Source: Palaemon carinicauda (lineage: Eukaryota > Arthropoda > Malacostraca > Decapoda > Palaemonidae). From it: DNA of 64,000 nucleotides. Position 1 is the first letter of the stretch. Each line of letters opens with the position of its first letter. Location: positions 22,919,121 to 22,983,120 of the forward strand of contig NC_090730.1 in assembly GCF_036898095.1 (NCBI RefSeq). The letters are read 5' to 3'. The notes below the pieces were generated by a model. It made no database searches and had not been told where the DNA came from. It saw nothing but the letters and a program-made list of their open reading frames with translations. Shown in pieces: positions 22,028 to 31,640 of this stretch. The position numbers were made by a program, and so were the translations under genes.

Positions 22028-22226
22028 CAGAGGAGAAAATTGGTTCTTGTTGACATCGAGTACTTGAGTACCTACTTGACAGATGGCGCTGTTGATGTAC
22101 ACCCCCACCTGTATAGCGATCGCTGGCGTATTCCGCCCGTAGGTTTTTTCTGTCGGGCAGCAGGGATGCAGCTATATGATCATCGGGTAAGTATATTCAA
22201 AAATTTATTTTACTAAGGAAAATAAC
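22028..22226 (+). repeat. Right inverted terminal repeat of C1
   Basis: Inverted complement of the left repeat, plus an extension of about 34 bp after the GATGATCATCGGGTAAGT block (TATATTCAAAAATTT then ACTAAGGAAAATAACA) that the left repeat lacks. Confidence 0.88.
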
Positions 22227-22630
22227 ATGTTTCAAAAGTAATTAGTACTTTAAAGCCCGAGTTCTTTCATGTTGAACTTCCCACCTCCATCACCCCTCGT
22301 GAGTTTTGAGCCTGTTAGATTAATTTGGGTGGTTTTACCTATCAGAAAATAGATTTAGGAAATGCTCTAAGTTAGAGTTTTTTAGGTCTAAGACTTGAAT
22401 AGTTTTAACCCTTTTACCCCCAAAGGACGTACTGGTACGTTTCACAAAACTCATCCCTTTACCCCCATGGATGTACCGGTACGTCCTTGCAAAAAACTGC
22501 TATTTAAATTTTTTTTGCATATTTTTGATAATTTTTTTGAGAAACTTCAGGCATTTTCCAAGAGAATGAGACCAACCTGACCTCTCTATGACAAAAATTA
22601 AGGCTGTTAGAGCAATTTAAAAAAGATATA

Positions 22631-25135
22631 CAGTGATACCTCGGTACTCGACCATAATCCGTTCGAGATCCGTGTTCGACCTCCGATTTGTTCGAGTACC
22701 GAATTTTTTTTCCCCATAAGAAATAATGGTATATATTCTATTCCGTTCCCAAGCACTCGAACAGGCCCAAAATATTAATAAAACGTGTACCTAAACAACA
22801 ATAATTATCTAAATGTGTATGAAATTGGTCAGAAAATCCTATAAAACAATTTTAAACCATTTACTGTACTAAAATAAAACAATTTTAAACCATTTTCTGT
22901 ACTGTAGTGAACATACCTTTGAGCAGCGGTTCGATGGCATACAGGGATGGATGTGGAGAGGATGGAAGGGGGAGGTTACTGCTTGGAAGGAGAGTCCCCT
23001 TCCATGATGTGGCGGGGTAGTTCTCCTTCAGGAGTTGTTTCTCTCTCCAATGAAAGGGTGGGCAGATCTATTTCAGGGGTTTCTTCTCTTCTTTGTCTCT
23101 TCTTTGGAGGAGAAACAGGCTTTGATGTAGCAGCTTTCTTTTCTTTTGTGAAAAACTGGTCTATTGTTAATTGTTTCTTCCTCCTCTGCAGTATTCTTCG
23201 AAAATGATACATGACACTATCATTAAACATATGCACTGCCCGGTTTGCTACTGCAATTTCTGGGTGGTATTTTTCAGCAAAAGCCTGCACATCTGCCCAC
23301 TTGGAACAAATTTCATTGATGAGAGAACTTGGAACATCCTCCCTTACCTCATCCTCTTCTGAAGATTCCTGCTCCACAATCAGATCCTGCTGCTGTTGTT
23401 GTTGCAGGTGCAACAATTCCTCCACAGTCAACTCGGTAGAATGGCTTTCTACAAGCTCATCAATATCATCCTTGTCGACCTCAAGCCCCAAACTCCTGCC
23501 CATGACAACAATTTCCTCAACGACATCAGTGTCATCAGAAATTACAGGGGTAGCAGTGCTTGGACCCGCCTCTGGTTGGAAACCTTCAAACTCCCTCTCT
23601 GTGACACATGATGGCCACAGCTTACGCCAGGCAGAGTTCAATGTCCTATAGGTCACACCTCGCCAAGCTTGGTCAATCATGTTAACAGAGTTGAGGATGC
23701 TGAAGTGTTCCTTCCAGAATTCCTTTAGGGTCAACTTCGTGTCACTGGTCACTTCAAAACACTTTCTGAAAAGGGCCTTGGTATAGAGTTTTTTGAAGTT
23801 TGAAATGACCTGTTGGTCCATGGGCTGGAGTATGGGAGTAGTATTGGGGGGCAAGAATTTGATTTTGATAAAGCTGTATTCTTCTTTCAAGTCATCCTCG
23901 AGACCTGGAGGATGTGCAGGAGCATTGTCCATAACCAGAAGACATTTCATTGGCAAGCTCTTTTCAATGAGGTAAGCCTTAACCTGGGGGGCAAACACTT
24001 CGTTTATCCACTCAGTAAAGAATTGTCTTGTGACCCAAGATTTAGTGTTCGAGCGCCACATAACTGGTAGTGCACTTTTACAAATATTATTTCGTTTGAA
24101 CACCCGGGGGTTGTCCGAGTGGTACACTAACAAGGGTTTGATCTTGCAATCGCCACTTGCATTTGCACACAGCAACAATGTTAGCCTATCTTTCATTGGC
24201 TTGTGACCTGGCATCTTCGTCTCGTCCTTGGTAATGTACGTATTGGCTGGCATTTTCTTCCAAAATAACCCAGTCTCATCACAATTAAAGACTTGTTGTG
24301 CGATCAAATTTTGTTCATTTATGTACCGATCGAATTCCCCCACGTATTTATCGGCTGCAATTTGATCCGAACTAGCTGCCTCCCCATGCCTAGTAACACG
24401 ATGAATACCTGTTCTATTACGAAACTTTTCAAACCAACCCCTGCTCGCTTTAAATGTAAATGAATCACTTTCACTGGTACTCGGACTTTTCTTCACTAAT
24501 TCTTCATAGATATGCAACGCTTTTTCACAAATGAACGCTTCACTAACACTTTCCCCGGCCAACTGTTTTTCTTTAATAAATATTAAAAGCAACTTTTCCA
24601 TCTCCTCAATCACTTGTGGCCTTTGCTTAGTTACCGCCGTAACTCCCGTTGCAACATTCGCCTTCTTAATCATTTCTTTATGCTTTAAAAACGTAGAAAT
24701 GGTCGACTTCGCCATTCCGTATTCTACCGCTAAATCGGACACTCGTACACCATTCTCATATTTCGCTATAATTTCCTTCTTCAACTCGATCGTTGTTCGC
24801 ACTGTTTTCCTCTTCTCCTTCCCCTTAACACTCATTACTTTCTTGGGACTCATTATGAAAGCTAAAAAAGCAATTAAAAGCACTGAAAATCACTAAATCA
24901 CAACGAATGCTGATCGCGCGTTGTCTGAGTGACGCTCTCGAGAGAACTGATGCTTCCCGAACAAGCGAGAGTGGCCGAGATGGCGCGATCATCACAAAGC
25001 CCATGCGGTCGTCACGTGTTCGGCTGGTCGAGTACCGAATTTTTGGTCGAGCACCGCAGCAAAAATTTCTCGAAAATTTTGGTCGAACTCCGAATTGTTC
25101 GAGTATAGAGTCGTTCGACTACCGAGGTATCACTG
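22631..25135 (-). mobile_element. Apparently full-length Tigger-type DNA transposon
   Basis: It is 2,505 bp, bounded by inverted repeats (CAGTGATACCTCGGTACTCG at 22631 and its inverse ending at 25135) and flanked on both sides by TA (22629-22630, 25136-25137), the expected pogo/Tigger target duplication. Subterminal sequence (GTTCGAG, CGAATT) is also inverted between ends. It carries one uninterrupted transposase ORF on the - strand. It is inserted in a piggyBac-type MITE in ANAPC4 intron 1, antisense to the gene. Everything around it is decayed, so this looks like a recent insertion. Confidence 0.9.
22976..24853 (-). CDS. Tigger transposase, intact (TIGD1-like, CENP-B/DDE_1 family)
   Basis: The open frame runs 22976-24883 (635 codons). 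I prefer the second Met (24853, MSPKKVMSVKGKEKR) as start, giving 625 residues, because the degraded relative at 13859 also begins MSPK. Using positions in the 635-residue frame, a CENP-B-like helix-turn-helix covers about 27-72 (ELKKEIIAKYENG, SDLAVEYGMAKSTIST). A second DNA-binding helix-turn-helix domain spans about 88-165. The DDE_1 nuclease has D202 (VFNCDETGLFWK), D319 (LLVMDNAPAHP) and D356 (ILQPMDQQVISNFKK), with 36 residues between the last two. A Q-run near 480 and an acidic stretch follow, then a basic KKRQRRE patch, a possible nuclear signal. No stop or frameshift occurs. It would cut and paste DNA between the terminal repeats. Confidence 0.92.
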   Translation of the reverse strand: MSPKKVMSVKGKEKRKTVRTTIELKKEIIAKYENGVRVSDLAVEYGMAKSTISTFLKHKEMIKKANVATGVTAVTKQRPQVIEEMEKLLLIFIKEKQLAGESVSEAFICEKALHIYEELVKKSPSTSESDSFTFKASRGWFEKFRNRTGIHRVTRHGEAASSDQIAADKYVGEFDRYINEQNLIAQQVFNCDETGLFWKKMPANTYITKDETKMPGHKPMKDRLTLLLCANASGDCKIKPLLVYHSDNPRVFKRNNICKSALPVMWRSNTKSWVTRQFFTEWINEVFAPQVKAYLIEKSLPMKCLLVMDNAPAHPPGLEDDLKEEYSFIKIKFLPPNTTPILQPMDQQVISNFKKLYTKALFRKCFEVTSDTKLTLKEFWKEHFSILNSVNMIDQAWRGVTYRTLNSAWRKLWPSCVTEREFEGFQPEAGPSTATPVISDDTDVVEEIVVMGRSLGLEVDKDDIDELVESHSTELTVEELLHLQQQQQQDLIVEQESSEEDEVREDVPSSLINEICSKWADVQAFAEKYHPEIAVANRAVHMFNDSVMYHFRRILQRRKKQLTIDQFFTKEKKAATSKPVSPPKKRQRREETPEIDLPTLSLERETTPEGELPRHIMEGDSPSKQ

Positions 25136-25219
25136 TACTGCAAAATGTGCTTGAAAAAAAATAACCCCTGGGGGTTAAGGGTTGGAAATTTCCAAATATC
25201 CTGTGGGTAAAAGGGTCAA

Positions 25220-26519
25220 GAATACTAATGACCAGACTCAAGGTGGTAACTGAGTTATACAAAAAAAAGTAAAAGATTTAAAGAATACATGTGGCTTACA
25301 ATATATACTTTATTACATATCTAAAGTTTAGTTTCACAAAATATAACTTTGTGCAATAATTGGTGTCAAACAAGTTTTACGTTACACATTTTTTCAATCT
25401 AAAGTACAGTAATTTTGTATCAAGCAGGTTTTACTTTACACATACAGTACAGTAATACTTTACATACTTTATAGTATGTCTTTGCATCCTGATCTACACT
25501 CGCCTGTTAATTCAAAGAAATCTCAATAATACACAAAAGATGGTCTGCTTTCAGCCAAGAGCACTGGTCGAATTATAAAATTGGTTTCAGTCGACAGATT
25601 ACTACATTTCCGAGGTAACAGAAGTTTGTACTAAATCGGGAGAAATATCAATGGTATTATTCAATTTATTATATACATAAGACACGCTTAGTGATAGACT
25701 GAGTGATAAAATCATTGATTATACAAATTATTCAATAATAGCAATTATCAATAATTCCGGATACAAATTGTATTAGACAAGTCTTAAAGGAACAGATCAA
25801 GTGACAAAACATTGATCTATTCATTAACAATTTATAATAGTGCTAGATATAAATACTTCTAGTTTTGAACGAGCTTTGAGCTATGATAGGGAACAGAGGT
25901 ACTAACAAGAAATCACATTGAGAAACTGAGGAGAAACTGTTGTTCATAGATAAGTAGAGTAACTAGACAAGGTTGTCTTCTTTGCTTCTTGTTCAATCAA
26001 ATTGTGTCATTTTTCGTCATCCACCCACTTTTATATCCCCTTTGGTTAGAGTTTTATAAGTCACATGATCCCTACATTGTATACAAATGCTTCTAATTTA
26101 AGGATCTTCATAATAGAATGTTACTTTTCATAATATTATAGAAAGTAGCTAAATTTATTCATATTCATTTGATATAAACTGTTTTAAGATAAATTTTTAT
26201 TAACCATGATAGAATAGGATTTCGGAAGTGAGGCTCATTTCAAATGACATCACTTCCCTTATAATGCCATACCCTTCCTCTTATGTCTTCCAAATTTAAC
26301 AAGCAACGTGATTTTTTCTGCATTCAGATTTTATGACGTCACACTAAAAGGCAACGCATTTTATGTGCATGGTGCGCATTAAATTTTGGTATTGGTACAC
26401 CAAATTATCCAGCATTCACAATTCAGTTACACTACTGAGCATTTACATAATAAGATAATGATAATAATTATAAAAATTAATATTACGATTCATAACATCG
26501 TAATGATTTTAAGCTTTTA
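25220..26519. other. Intron 1, AT-rich, nothing recognised
   Basis: No ORF above chance and no recognisable repeat end. Numerous TACAGTA and poly-T/A words only. Confidence 0.55.
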
Positions 26520-26725
26520 AAACATTCTTAATAATTCCCCCTTTGAGAGATTATTCCTAATAGAGCGGAAGGTCTAAAGTGAAGAGTCTTTTAGAGGCGG
26601 AGGGGCGGGGCTACTCGCCTGCACCCTCCACTTGTCGTTAACTACTCGTTAACGATTTCAATGGCCTTTCCAGCTTCGCTATATACATTCCCTATTTAAA
26701 GGACTCAGGTTTGTGTCACCAAGGA
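26520..26725. repeat. MITE-like dispersed repeat
   Basis: A GC-richer block that ends TTTAAAGGACTCAGGTTTGTGT at about 26690-26715. Its inverse, ACAAACCTGAGTCCTTTA, begins the repeat at 29278. Internal GTGAAGAGxCTTT and GGGGCxGGGCT words are shared with 29370-29395. It lies just upstream of ANAPC4 exon 2. Confidence 0.5.
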
Positions 26726-26824
26726 AAATACTTATGACATTTAAAATTTGTTATATTAAAAGGATTTTAAATTACTTATAGGTACACTTATGTATGTACT
26801 TTTAATATGAATTTATCCTTACAG

Positions 26825-26953
26825 GTCAAGTAGCCATGCATCGCTTGTCTTGGCAGAGAGTTTGGCTTATCAGCTCAAAAGGAGAGAACATAAAAGTCAC
26901 AGGATTAGCTTGGAGGCCTGACAGTAAGATTCTTGCTGTTGGATATTCATCAG
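26825..26953 (+). CDS. ANAPC4: ANAPC4 coding exon 2
   Basis: Acceptor TTACAG before 26825, donor TCAG|GTAATG at 26954. It is a 129-nt exon entered and left in phase 1. It encodes QVAMHRLSWQRVWLISS and VTGLAWRPDSKILAVGYSSG, matching the human pattern VLLHRL..RVW..VTCLAWRPDGKLLA in the N-terminal Apc4 WD40 propeller. APC4 is a scaffold subunit that links the catalytic arm and the TPR lobe of the APC/C ubiquitin ligase. Confidence 0.93.
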
Positions 26954-28219
26954 GTAATGATAATTAGAATGACAAAATCTAAATTTCAGTTAGGCATGTG
27001 TAGAGTAGATTGGCTCTTGTCACCTATCCGTAGTTATTGACAGACTAATTTATTCAGATTTAGTTTTCTCTCAATAGCCTATCAATGTTTGGAGAGAATC
27101 ATGTGAGTTGAGTTTATTAATAACATCAAACAGATTATGTAGGGATGCTTGTAACAGCACCCCCAAAATTATAAAGAGTTTTCCAAATGGGCCTTTCCTA
27201 GTCCGTAGCAGGACCATATACAACATCTAGGAAGGAACCAAGGTTCTTCAGACAGTGGGATGGGGGTAACAAGGGAATAAGAAGGTTATGCTTTGTAGCA
27301 TTCCCACTTTTTCTCTTTTTCCGATAGTGTACTCATCCGTTCTTCAAACATTCTTAAGAACCCTGGCCTTCAGAACAGAAATAGGAAGTAAATACCTCTT
27401 CTCTGCCTTTATTACAAAACCTTGATAGGCTGATATATCCTACCCAAACTAACAGTACCTCCCTTATCCGAAAAAGGGAGGATGACCTTGTACTCCTTTG
27501 GTTTCGGATGTGGTCTAGTGATGACATATGTCTGAAAATACTGCTAAGGTCTGCCTTGGGATTACAAATATCTAAAACCCATCCTCTTAACCTAACTTCA
27601 TTTAGGTACCCGGCAACTTAAAGTAACCAATAAATGGATTAACCATTATTTGAAGTTAACACCTTCAAACAAATATTTTTTTCCTAACAGGTAACAAGAC
27701 AGGGAAAAGATTGTAATCCAAGTCTAAACTGGCATTGATCCCTCTAGTAGAATAAAAGGCCTTAGCATTAAACGGGAACTTGAATTACCAGCCCTACTCT
27801 GAATTTAGGTTAATTTGTATATCTGCCAAAATGAATTATGAACCTTAAGTAGCTAATTTGGCTTTGTTAAATAGTTTATCTTAAAATTTTCACTATAATT
27901 TATTTTTAGAATTTTACTGAACAGTTTTCCAAATAACTACTTACTACATGCCAATACTGATGTGTATGAGATAATGAGACTAGCTCAAGTAAGTGAAGTA
28001 CTAATCACATTTATTTACCCTATTTGAGAAAAAAACAAGATAGACTAGTGGCGAAACTCTAAGTAAACAATGCACGCACCCATTCAAAGATGTAATCAGA
28101 CAGATCTTGTGAATCTTTATACAAAAGGAAACCAATTAACCATCTACAAAACAATAAGAGTTGTAAAGACCACTTATGTCACAGGAGTGATAAAATATTT
28201 AGATTACCGTCTTTGCACA
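26954..28219. other. ANAPC4 intron 2, first part, nothing recognised
   Basis: AT-rich sequence with short chance ORFs. No repeat family seen in other parts of the window. Confidence 0.5.
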
Positions 28220-28440
28220 TATTATTACAAGCTAAGCTACAACCCTAATTGGAAAATCAGGATGTTACAAGCCCAATGACTCCAACAAGAAAAGTAGCCC
28301 AGTGAGGGAAGGAAATACAGTAAACTATATATGAGAAGTAATAAATAAAAAAAATCTAAAAAATTTTAAGATCAGTATCAACATTAAAATAGATATGTCA
28401 TATATAGTACTGTATAAACTATGAACTTCTGAAGTTCCAC
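28220..28440 (+). repeat. Dispersed repeat, short copy
   Basis: TATTATTACAAGCTAAGCTACAACCCTAATTGGAAAA is colinear with 30466-30570 (TATTATTACTAGCTAAGC, ACAACCCT, AGCAGGAT, ACAAGCCCA, AGCCCAGTGAGG words). The match decays after about 28350. Neither copy has an ORF. The class of element is not clear. Confidence 0.6.
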
Positions 28441-29244
28441 TAATTCAACTGTCAGATTAGAAAGATCATTTAACAATCTGGGTATAACTGGAATAAAACT
28501 TCTTGAATACTGTATAGTGTTGAGCCTTATGATGAAGAAATGACTGTTAAAATTAACTGCATAACTAGTACTTCATACAAGATAGGAAAATCTTGATACA
28601 AAATAATGAAAAATCTTATGCAACATGCATAAAGAACTAACTGAATAATGGTGCCACAGATTAATATTCATATCAAGATAAGAAATTTAATAGACAGCAA
28701 GTTTTTGTTCTTCAACTTGAGACGAGTCATCACTTGAAAACCAGATAGGTAATGTATAGATAAAAGTCATGAATGGAGGCATAATAACTGCCTCTTCTCC
28801 TCCATTTTTGGTACCTCCATGTTATGGATGAAACAGTTGAACCGTTACTTATTGGATCTGACTTGATACTGGTGAACCTCAGTCTTGACCTTCATTCTTT
28901 AAATCTTAGAGATGGGGATGGTGGAATATATACCAACCCTTTGGTCCTTATATGCCAGGTATATTATTCCGAACTGTGATCCCCTTGGGAAAGGGATCCC
29001 TCCTTTGATGGCGTACCAATCTTATTGGACAGGCCAAGCATTATTAGTCTATTCATCACGATGATAGACAGATAGGAGGTTGCTGGAGTCATCTCCCTCA
29101 TTCACGTACTGGACAAAGTAGATTGACATTTCCAAAGAAGTAAAAGAACTAACCAGTTTGGTTTTAAGGGGTCTGCTGAACCCCCAAGCAGTGAATCTTC
29201 CTACATAAAAGACGATGGTTTGTATCCTCATAGGAACAAATCAT
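28441..29244. other. ANAPC4 intron 2, middle part, nothing recognised
   Basis: No ORF or repeat supported. A 60-codon minus-strand frame near 29049-29231 shows no family features. Confidence 0.5.
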
Positions 29245-29690
29245 AAATGTTTAAAGTAATTTTTATTTTTCCTAGCTATACAAACCTGAGTCCTTTATAT
29301 TATACTTCCCTTCACAACCACCCCTCTCAGTCCTGAGCCAAAAGGCCATAAGTGAAGAGACTTTGACAGGTAAAAGGGGCAGGGCTCCTTACCCTTACTC
29401 CCACATGTTAAATATCTCATTAACAATTTTAACGCCATTCAAGCTTGCGCTGAAAACCTATCCTTACATAAAGAACTGAGTTCTTTGAATTAAATTACCC
29501 ACCTTAATCACTCCTTGCAGTCCTAGATCTATGAACAAAAGTGAGTTTTCTGAAAGGAGGGTGGGTAGGGCTTCCCTCACCTGCCATTAACTAACTACCT
29601 TGTATCAGTTCAAGGGCCGTCCCAGTGCTGTTGAAGAAATCCTTATTTTAAAGGACCCTTGTTTGTCTAGATAAGATAAATGTAAATTAC
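29245..29690. repeat. Two adjacent MITE-like repeats with DIRS-B-like edge sequence
   Basis: The first unit starts TATTTTTCCTAGCTATACAAACCTGAGTCCTT (29266 on). It shares the TATTTTTCCTA..ATACAAACC word with the right edge of family-B DIRS (39727-39755). A second unit from about 29480 ends ATTTTAAAGGACCCTTGTTTG near 29665. Both contain GGxxGGGCT and CATTAAC blocks as at 26520-26725. They may be short non-autonomous derivatives sharing the same ends, or simple relatives. Confidence 0.45.
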
Positions 29691-29885
29691 TTTTAAGATT
29701 TGTTATTGATGTTACAAAGATGAATTAAAATTTGTTATTTGTTATTAATGTTACAAAGATTAAATATTTCTTTTTGTTTTACTGTACAGTACTTGAATAA
29801 TTTAAAGAATACTGTCTACAGTATTTGAAGGTAAACCCAAAACACTTAATGTGATTATCAGAGATTTTCATTGCTATAAATTTAG

Positions 29886-30016
29886 GTGAGGTGGTGCTAG
29901 TTGACATTGAAGACAGCAATCCTGTTCACAATTTGAATGTTAATGCGGAAGTGACATCTCTTACGTGGGCACAGCACATATCAAAGGATGAAGCTAAAGA
30001 TGAAACACTGTGTGAG
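29886..30016 (+). CDS. ANAPC4: ANAPC4 coding exon 3
   Basis: Acceptor AATTTAG before 29886, donor GTGAG|GTAAGC at 30017. It enters in phase 1 and leaves in phase 0. The 131 nt encode EVVLVDIEDSNPVHNLNVNA and VTSLTWAQHISKDEAKDETLCE, matching human IVLCDVEKPGSLHSFSVEA..VSCMHW. The exon lies between the short intron 2 (2.9 kb) and the long, transposon-filled intron 3 (18.3 kb). Confidence 0.92.
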
Positions 30017-30465
30017 GTAAGCTTGTAAATTTTTTAATAATTGTATCTTTAAAACCTAAAAAAGCCTTATGAATAGGATTTTGTATAAAGAATTACATTT
30101 CACTGTCCTTCTTACATTTATATGACAGATGCCTTTGTGTAATCATCCTTTCTGATGTTTGTAGTAGACCTAAACGTAGTAAGTTAGAGAATTACGTTAC
30201 TATTAAATTATATGTTTGACACTGCTGTATCTAAATGGTTCAATTAGGTAGCTGCATTAAGGAAGACTAACAGTACCATAGGAACCATTATTATATATTT
30301 AAAGGGAAATTATTCCCCTGCGAACATTTTCTTTAGTCCTCTTCCAGTTTATATTCTAAAGTTTAGTACTGCATTATAAATGTAACCATACTGACTGAGA
30401 CAGACATGTAGAAACAGAAAAACAGAAGCAAAAATGGTGGTGAGAGATGTGAAGCTCATAAGTAT
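30017..30465. other. Start of ANAPC4 intron 3, nothing recognised
   Basis: AT-rich, no ORF, no repeat match within the window. Confidence 0.5.
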
Positions 30466-31010
30466 TATTATTACTAGCTAAGCTACAACCCTTGTTAGAA
30501 AAGCAGGATACTATAAGCCCAAGGGTACCAGCAGGAAAAATAGCGTAATGAGGAAAGCAAATAAGGAAACAGATAGGATAGTTTGCTTGAGTGTACCCTC
30601 AAGCAAGAAAACTCATACTCAAGACAGTGGAAGACCATGGTACAGAGGCTATGGCATTGCCTAAGACTAGAGAACAGTGTTTTGATTATGGAGTTTCCTA
30701 GAAGAGCTGCTTACCATAGATAAAGAGTCTCTTCTACCCTTACCAAGGGAAAAATAGCCACTAAACAATTACAATACAGTAGTTAAACCCCTAAAGTGAA
30801 GAAGAATTTTTCTGTTATTGAAGTGTTGTCAATTGTTTGAGGAAAGAGGAGAATGTGGAAATCATAGGCCAGATTATACATTGTATGCATAGGCAAAGGA
30901 AAAATGAACTGTAACCTGATAGGGATCCAATGTAGTACTGTCTGGCCAGCTGTAGTATTTCTATGGTTGGCTAGTGTCTTGACCAACTACTTCTGGGTAC
31001 TTTATTAGCA
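30466..31010 (+). repeat. Dispersed repeat, longer copy
   Basis: It starts TATTATTACTAGCTAAGC as at 28220 and extends about 540 bp. It contains AGTGTACCCTCAAGCAAG, GACAGTGGAAGACCATGG, AGCTGCTTACCATAG and GTACTGTCTGGCCAG words. Non-coding. It appears to be a long interspersed non-coding repeat; its class cannot be decided from two copies. Confidence 0.6.
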
Positions 31011-31383
31011 TACATCTCTAAAGTTTGTGTCCAGGATAATCTTCTTGCTCTCCTTCTGGAGTAAATCAGCTACATTCCTCAAAATCAAAATGAGACCAGC
31101 TGTGAATTATTATCAGTGGTATTTTAAGGTCCTCTGGTGACCCTCATTAGGGTGGCAACCATGGGGTTGGGAACCAGTGTTACATAATTTGAAGTTGAAA
31201 AAAAGCTGTCCAATATTGTTTCCAGTATTTGATAGAAGTATTTATTGCCCAAATTTTTAGATGGTTTCTTCAAAATAGAATAAAATTTGTCATATACAAT
31301 AGTATCAAGTTTGGTGTCCGTCTGCATATCTAGGGCATAATAGGTTGAGTACACAAATGTTAGTTCTTTAGAGCAATTTATAG

Positions 31384-31640
31384 TACAATAATACCTCTCG
31401 ATAAGAAAATTTCTGTATCCGAAAAATTCAAAATGCAAAAAGATTCAAAGATTTTTTCTCCTCATATTACGAAAAACCTCTCATGATACGAAAGTAGATA
31501 TGCCTGGCAGCGATGATTAATCTTAAAATTTGCACCCCTCAAAACTGTAAACACACCACAATCATCCTGCTCTCCCATTGATTATATCCCTACCTTGATG
31601 CTAGTAACTGCCATAAGATCTTGGTCTTCTATATTGTATC
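31384..31640 (+). repeat. Terminal fragment of a pogo-like element
   Basis: AATAATACCTCTCGATAAG at 31390 resembles the CAGTAATACC end at 15751 in inverse orientation. AAGATTTTTTC, ATGATACGAAAG, AAATTTGC and AAACTGTAAAC(A) blocks are shared with that fragment. CTGCTCTCCCATTG also occurs, inverted, in the 5' part of the broken Tigger at about 14030-14045. Confidence 0.5.

Larger units (their letters stand above)
15778..22226 (+). mobile_element. DIRS-type retrotransposon copy C1 (RT-deleted subfamily)
   Basis: The copy is 6.45 kb with complete DIRS ends: a left inverted repeat of about 178 bp, an internal complementary region (21894-21982) and a right inverted repeat with a short extension (22028-22226). 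Order inside is leader, gag-like ORF, RT thumb plus RNase H, methyltransferase region and tyrosine recombinase. The RT fingers and palm are missing. The coding parts contain many lesions, more than in C2 or C3, so this copy is older or belongs to a separate subfamily. It lies in intron 1 of ANAPC4, sense orientation. Confidence 0.88.
22409..25215. mobile_element. piggyBac-type MITE, split by the Tigger element
   Basis: The left end CCCTTTTACCCCCAAAGG follows TTAA (22405-22408). The right end GGGTAAAAGGG is followed by TCAA (25216-25219), a one-base change from TTAA. Ends starting CCCTTT beside TTAA are typical of piggyBac elements. Without the 2.5-kb Tigger insertion the element is about 300 bp and has no coding capacity, so it is a MITE. 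It contains a second GTACxGGTACGT palindrome pair near 22429 and 22472. Confidence 0.7.

Noticed and set aside
21935..22227. A separate 290-bp MITE with 50-bp inverted ends
   Set aside because: The fold-back is fully explained as ICR plus right terminal repeat of a DIRS element, and the same layout recurs in C2 and B2.
23211..23651. 146-codon + strand ORF with poly-Cys
   Set aside because: Antisense of the glutamine run in the intact Tigger transposase.
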